Assembly (NCBI RefSeq): GCF_047807365.1
Contig: NZ_JBLOUI010000016.1
Span: 1-46,572 of the forward strand
Length of the DNA: 46,572 nt
Direction of reading: 5' to 3'
DNA from: Peptacetobacter sp900539645
Lineage (GTDB): Bacteria > Bacillota > Clostridia > Peptostreptococcales > Peptostreptococcaceae
A program made the translations under genes and the position numbers. The notes beneath the pieces were generated by a model. The model was not told where the DNA came from, did not search any database, and saw only the letters and a program-made list of their open reading frames with translations. Positions 43,471 to 46,572 of this stretch are shown here, piece after piece; the first letter of the stretch is position 1; each line of letters begins with the position of its first letter.

Positions 43471-45507
43471 TTATATTTCTTCTTTGTCCATTAATCCTAT
43501 TATACTAGTGTACATCATACTTTCTGATAAATATCCATTTAGAGAATAGTCACTCTTAAATGCATATACTTCTTCAGCGGAATCTAGTAGTGAATATAAT
43601 AGATTATTCATATAATATTTTTTTAGTTTTTCTTCGTCTAAGTCTGTGAATATCTGTTTTTCCTCATATGATTTTCTAAGAACAATAGAGTTATTTATTT
43701 CTTTGGCAATCTTTGGATTCCACATATTATTTCCACAATCTGCCCAAAGCTGTATCCCTCTTTCTGATAGAGAATTTATATAATAGAAAGGAGTTGTTAT
43801 CATTATCTTGTCTTCTCCTTCACTATTTTTTAATTCTCTAAATCCTATGTAATCTTTAGAGTATGTTTTTAAGATTTTATCTATTTCAAAATCTTTTATC
43901 ACTCCACATTCTGCAGCTTCTTCTAGTTTTTCACATTCTGATATTACTTTTTTGCAAATATCTATATTTTCAATTCCATCCTCTAATGCTATAAGTACTT
44001 CTGTGTAAAATCTTCTCATAAATTCACTTCTTTTTAGATTTTTCTTTCTAGCAATGTAGATTTTTTCAATAATTTGGTCTAAGTTATCTACATTGCCCAC
44101 AAAGTTGTTTATATCTTTTGGATCTATTTCCATATCTTCACCTTCTGTATTTCCCAGGAAATTATCAAAAGTTATTTCTGATTTTTCTTCATAAATCTTT
44201 TCAAGTTCGCTATTTTCAAGGATTGTAGACTTTAATAGCGTTTCATTTTCTCTAAATATTTTATTAGCTTTGATTTTATTTATCCCCAGAACTAGGGAAA
44301 TCATCTGTATATATTCCTCTGTTGAAAATTCTATTTCTGAATTTCCTGAATACATCGCAGCAATAATTATCAACAGATTTGCATATCTATGCTGAGATAT
44401 TTTAAAGTCTGTGCTTGTGCTAAAGTATTTTACTCCCATTTTTTGAAGTCTATCTGTTATTCTGTTCTGTAGTATTCCTGATCCTGGTGGAAGTATTACC
44501 GCTGTTTTTCCTATTTGTTTAGGATTTTTTGTAATTTCTTCAATTTTATACAATATATCATCTATCATCTCTGTATAAAGTTGTGATTGATAACATTCTT
44601 TTATCCTATTTGAAAACGGTATTAAATCTTTATATTTTGCTCCGTATCTTTGGTGGTTCGCCAAGTTTTTATTCCCTAGACTATTAGAAGATAATTCACT
44701 TTTTTTTGAGTAGTAGTCTACTATGTTATCTAAATCAAAATTGTACATTGCCGCAAAATCTGCACTTATATCTCCGTATATGAATATTTCTTTTCCTATA
44801 TTTTTAAATACTTTTACTAATTCTAATTCTGAGTTTGATGTTTTTTCTATTGCATCTATTAATAAGTAATCATATCTTTTAGATAAACTTTTTTGATATT
44901 CTTCTTTTTTCAGTAACTTTTCTGTGTATAAGTATATCGCCATCGGTAAATCTATTGCAGATTTTTCTACGAGCTTGTCTGTATATTCTTTTATGATTTC
45001 ATCGTTTTGAGTATAAGAAAATCTTTCTAAATTTTCCTTATTTTTCTTTGTATAGTATATTTTTTCTCCAGTAGAGTATATGTCTGTGTTCATGTAGGCT
45101 GCTGATTTAAGATTTGAGTATATGGATTTTGATATATTTTCTGATGTTCCGGTTATGTCCTCAAAGTATCCATATTTATATCTAAAGTTTTCAACCATTT
45201 CAGTTATTATGTATTCTGGCAATGAATAAGGAATATTATTAGGTATACCTTTTACGCTTTTTAATTCTTTAGATATTAAGGTCCAATATTTTTCCAATTC
45301 CTTCATTATGAATGATATGTATGTCAATATTTGTGGTTCTTCTATGTATGTATTTATGTTTATATTTTTTTTTATTTTTTCGATTAATTTTCCATCTGAA
45401 ATAAGAAAAAGTATCTTAGAACACTTACCTGATTTTTGTTTTATCAGTTCGTTGTATTTTTCAGATACTTTTTTTAGGTTTGTTTTTTTAGTTGTTATCT
45501 CTGCCAT
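43471..45507 (-). CDS. Helicase-like scaffold protein without Walker A (AddB/RecC-like)
   Basis: A 678-residue protein with no intact Walker A; a weak SGKCS near residue 26 does not fit the motif. A Walker-B-like segment RYDYLLIDAIEKTSNSELELV (~residue 208) resembles inactive SF1 helicases of the AddB/RecC type, followed by GKEIFIYGDISADFAAMY. A later segment AVILPPGSGILQNRI (~345) also fits AddB-like repeats. No Fe-S cysteines or nuclease motif. With the next two genes it would reproduce AddB (scaffold plus separate nuclease) with an AddA-like motor. Start ATG behind AAGGAGA. First gene of the operon. Family membership is by eye and uncertain. Confidence 0.7.
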   Translation of the reverse strand: MAEITTKKTNLKKVSEKYNELIKQKSGKCSKILFLISDGKLIEKIKKNININTYIEEPQILTYISFIMKELEKYWTLISKELKSVKGIPNNIPYSLPEYIITEMVENFRYKYGYFEDITGTSENISKSIYSNLKSAAYMNTDIYSTGEKIYYTKKNKENLERFSYTQNDEIIKEYTDKLVEKSAIDLPMAIYLYTEKLLKKEEYQKSLSKRYDYLLIDAIEKTSNSELELVKVFKNIGKEIFIYGDISADFAAMYNFDLDNIVDYYSKKSELSSNSLGNKNLANHQRYGAKYKDLIPFSNRIKECYQSQLYTEMIDDILYKIEEITKNPKQIGKTAVILPPGSGILQNRITDRLQKMGVKYFSTSTDFKISQHRYANLLIIIAAMYSGNSEIEFSTEEYIQMISLVLGINKIKANKIFRENETLLKSTILENSELEKIYEEKSEITFDNFLGNTEGEDMEIDPKDINNFVGNVDNLDQIIEKIYIARKKNLKRSEFMRRFYTEVLIALEDGIENIDICKKVISECEKLEEAAECGVIKDFEIDKILKTYSKDYIGFRELKNSEGEDKIMITTPFYYINSLSERGIQLWADCGNNMWNPKIAKEINNSIVLRKSYEEKQIFTDLDEEKLKKYYMNNLLYSLLDSAEEVYAFKSDYSLNGYLSESMMYTSIIGLMDKEEI

Positions 45508-45549
45508 AATCTTCTCCTTTTTTGTAGAACATTAGTTCTTGATATTCTT

Positions 45550-45578
45550 ATTATATCATTTTTTAGTATAAGTTTAAA
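45550..45578 (-). promoter_or_regulatory. Promoter of the seven-gene DNA-processing operon
   Basis: On the minus strand, TTTAAA (45573-45578) and consensus TATAAT (45550-45555) are exactly 17 bases apart and about 43 bases before the first start codon. No obvious LexA box was found in it. Confidence 0.6.
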
Positions 45579-45684
45579 GTTGTATATTGTTTGTTATTAA
45601 ATATAAATTATTAGATGTTTTTTATAATTTTATTAATATTCTTTTTAATTTTTTTCTGATAATATAATATTGGAGGTGGTTGAT

Positions 45685-46392
45685 TTGAAAAATATAATAG
45701 TTACTGGTGGTTCTGGCGGAATTGGAAGGGCATTATGCTATGGGTTTGCTGATCTTGGATATAATGTTATAAGTCTTGATGTTAATGATTATAATTTTGA
45801 TAGAAAAAATATACATACGTATAATGTAAATTTATTGTCTGAAAGTGAGATAAAATCTTGTTTTAATGAAATAGTAGATAAGTTTGGACCAATCCATATC
45901 CTTATAAATAATGGAGCTATTAGCAAGTTTAATAAATCTATTTATGATATTTCTGTTGATGAGTTTGATGCTGTTTTAAACACCAATTTAAGAGGTGCTT
46001 TTATATGCTGCAAGGAATTTATTTTAGCGAATAAGGGGCTCAATTTTGGTAGGATAATCAATATAGCATCTACTAGATACAATCAAAATGAAGCTGATTG
46101 GGAAGCTTATGGTGCTTCAAAGGGTGGAATAGTATCCCTTACAAATACACTTTGTGTTTCTCTATCTGGGAGTTATATAACTGTAAACTGTATAAGTCCT
46201 GGCTGGATAGAAACTGAGGATTATGATTCTTTATCAGAGTTAGATCATTCTCAGCATCCTTCTGGAAGAGTTGGAAAGCCCGATGATATTTTTAATGTGT
46301 GTGCTTTTCTTGTTGATTAAAAGAGCGATTTTATTAATGGTGCGAATATTGTTGTTGATGGTGGTGTGACTAAAAGAATGATTTATTTTTAA
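45685..46392 (+). pseudogene. Short-chain dehydrogenase/reductase gene with in-frame stop
   Basis: An SDR-family oxidoreductase. It has the NAD(P) motif TGGSGGIG near the start, NNGAI, catalytic Ser in NIASTRYN, and YxxxK in YGASKGG. Start chosen at TTG 45685 with GGAGGTGG upstream. Translation stops at TAA 46318-46320 after FLVD, yet the same frame continues with KSDFINGANIVVDGGVTKRM to a second stop at 46390. This is the standard SDR C-terminal end. A single nonsense change has therefore cut off the last ~23 residues, which help form the substrate site. TAA excludes selenocysteine. Sequencing error is possible. Confidence 0.8.
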
Positions 46393-46470
46393 TATAAGTT
46401 TTGAAATTAATTATTTTTAATCAAATTATTTATTAACTTGAATTTATAATCTAAGTACAACAAAAAAAGA

Positions 46471-46540
46471 ACTCATATCATTTTCTTGGTATAATATTCA
46501 TGCCAACAAAAATTAAAACCAAGGAGAAAATGATATGAGT
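46471..46540 (+). promoter_or_regulatory. Leader hairpin hiding the transposase start, with internal promoter
   Basis: Bases 46471-46486 are exactly complementary to 46525-46540, which cover part of the ribosome site and the ATG; TGG/CCA extend the stem past a 3-base bulge. An extended -10 (TGGTATAAT, 46487-46495) lies at the top of the left arm. Transcripts from this promoter begin in the loop and lack the left arm, so their start site is open. Read-through transcripts carry both arms and would be translationally silent. Confidence 0.7.
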
Positions 46541-46572
46541 CTATATAACCATCTTACAATAAATGAGCGAGA
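46535..46572 (+). CDS. Transposase, N-terminal fragment (IS30-type)
   Basis: Only 12 complete codons are visible (MSLYNHLTINER) before the window ends. The HLT...ER pattern is the usual beginning of IS30-family transposases, whose N-terminal helix-turn-helix starts so. ATG at 46535 with AAGGAG six bases upstream. Family call rests on this short match only. Confidence 0.6.
   Translation, partial: MSLYNHLTINER

Larger units (their letters stand above)
46465..46572 (+). mobile_element. Left end of an IS30-family insertion sequence (cut by window edge)
   Basis: The start of a transposase gene with its own promoter and leader lies just after the broken SDR gene. The exact left terminus is not determined; inverted ends cannot be compared because the right end is outside the window. 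Confidence 0.6.

Noticed and set aside
46318..46320. Recoding of the SDR stop as selenocysteine
   Set aside because: The codon is TAA, not TGA, and no selenocysteine element is visible.

Overview
The window is AT-rich DNA from a Gram-positive, low-GC bacterium. It is most likely a Clostridia member near Peptostreptococcaceae. This rests on strong AGGAGG-type ribosome binding sites with frequent TTG starts, an addB-addA-sbcD-sbcC gene order, a clostridial-type acyl carrier protein, and LacI/MocR/TetR regulators. The genus is inferred, not proven.

Bases 1 to about 8065 are the right-hand part of an integrative element whose left end lies outside the window. Its outer edge is a 23-base copy of a tRNA 3' end (tRNA-Leu-like) next to a tyrosine integrase. 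Inward come a CI-like repressor translationally coupled to the integrase, a divergent Cro-like regulator, a small excisionase-like protein, a replication initiator carrying six iterons and an AT-rich stretch inside its own gene, a DnaB-type helicase, several small unknown genes and a J-domain protein. Three copies of a 46-47 bp repeat with TGTAGTGT/ACACTACA ends are scattered in this part. The layout resembles phage satellites or replicating prophage-like islands. No capsid or conjugation genes are visible.

Bases 8066-16600 are chromosomal. They hold terminators, a candidate small RNA, a secreted heptad-repeat protein with an MmpL/RND-type transporter, an ABC exporter with a TetR regulator, and a LysR regulator. 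The MmpL promoter has a GGCGCGCC palindrome between -35 and -10, a likely operator for the TetR.

Bases 16600-28260 hold DUF896, a MocR-type regulator, a complex structured non-coding RNA with its own promoter and terminator, a CcpA-like LacI regulator, acpP, a nucleoid-associated protein, an RluA pseudouridine synthase, a YbaK deacylase, an ABC-2 transporter with a small membrane-anchored protein, NAD kinase, a YfcE phosphodiesterase, an unusual 155-nt interrupted palindrome and a CNNM/CorC-type membrane protein.

Bases 28260-45555 are one tightly packed seven-gene minus-strand operon for DNA end processing. In transcription order it encodes a helicase-like protein without a Walker A motif, a UvrD-type helicase without a nuclease domain, a stand-alone Fe-S RecB/Cas4-type nuclease, AddB, AddA, SbcD and SbcC. 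The first three look like a second AddAB/RecBCD-like machine split into separate polypeptides and are the best candidate here for an undescribed system.

The right edge holds a short-chain dehydrogenase gene broken by an in-frame stop, then the start of an IS30-family insertion sequence whose leader can fold to hide the transposase start site.
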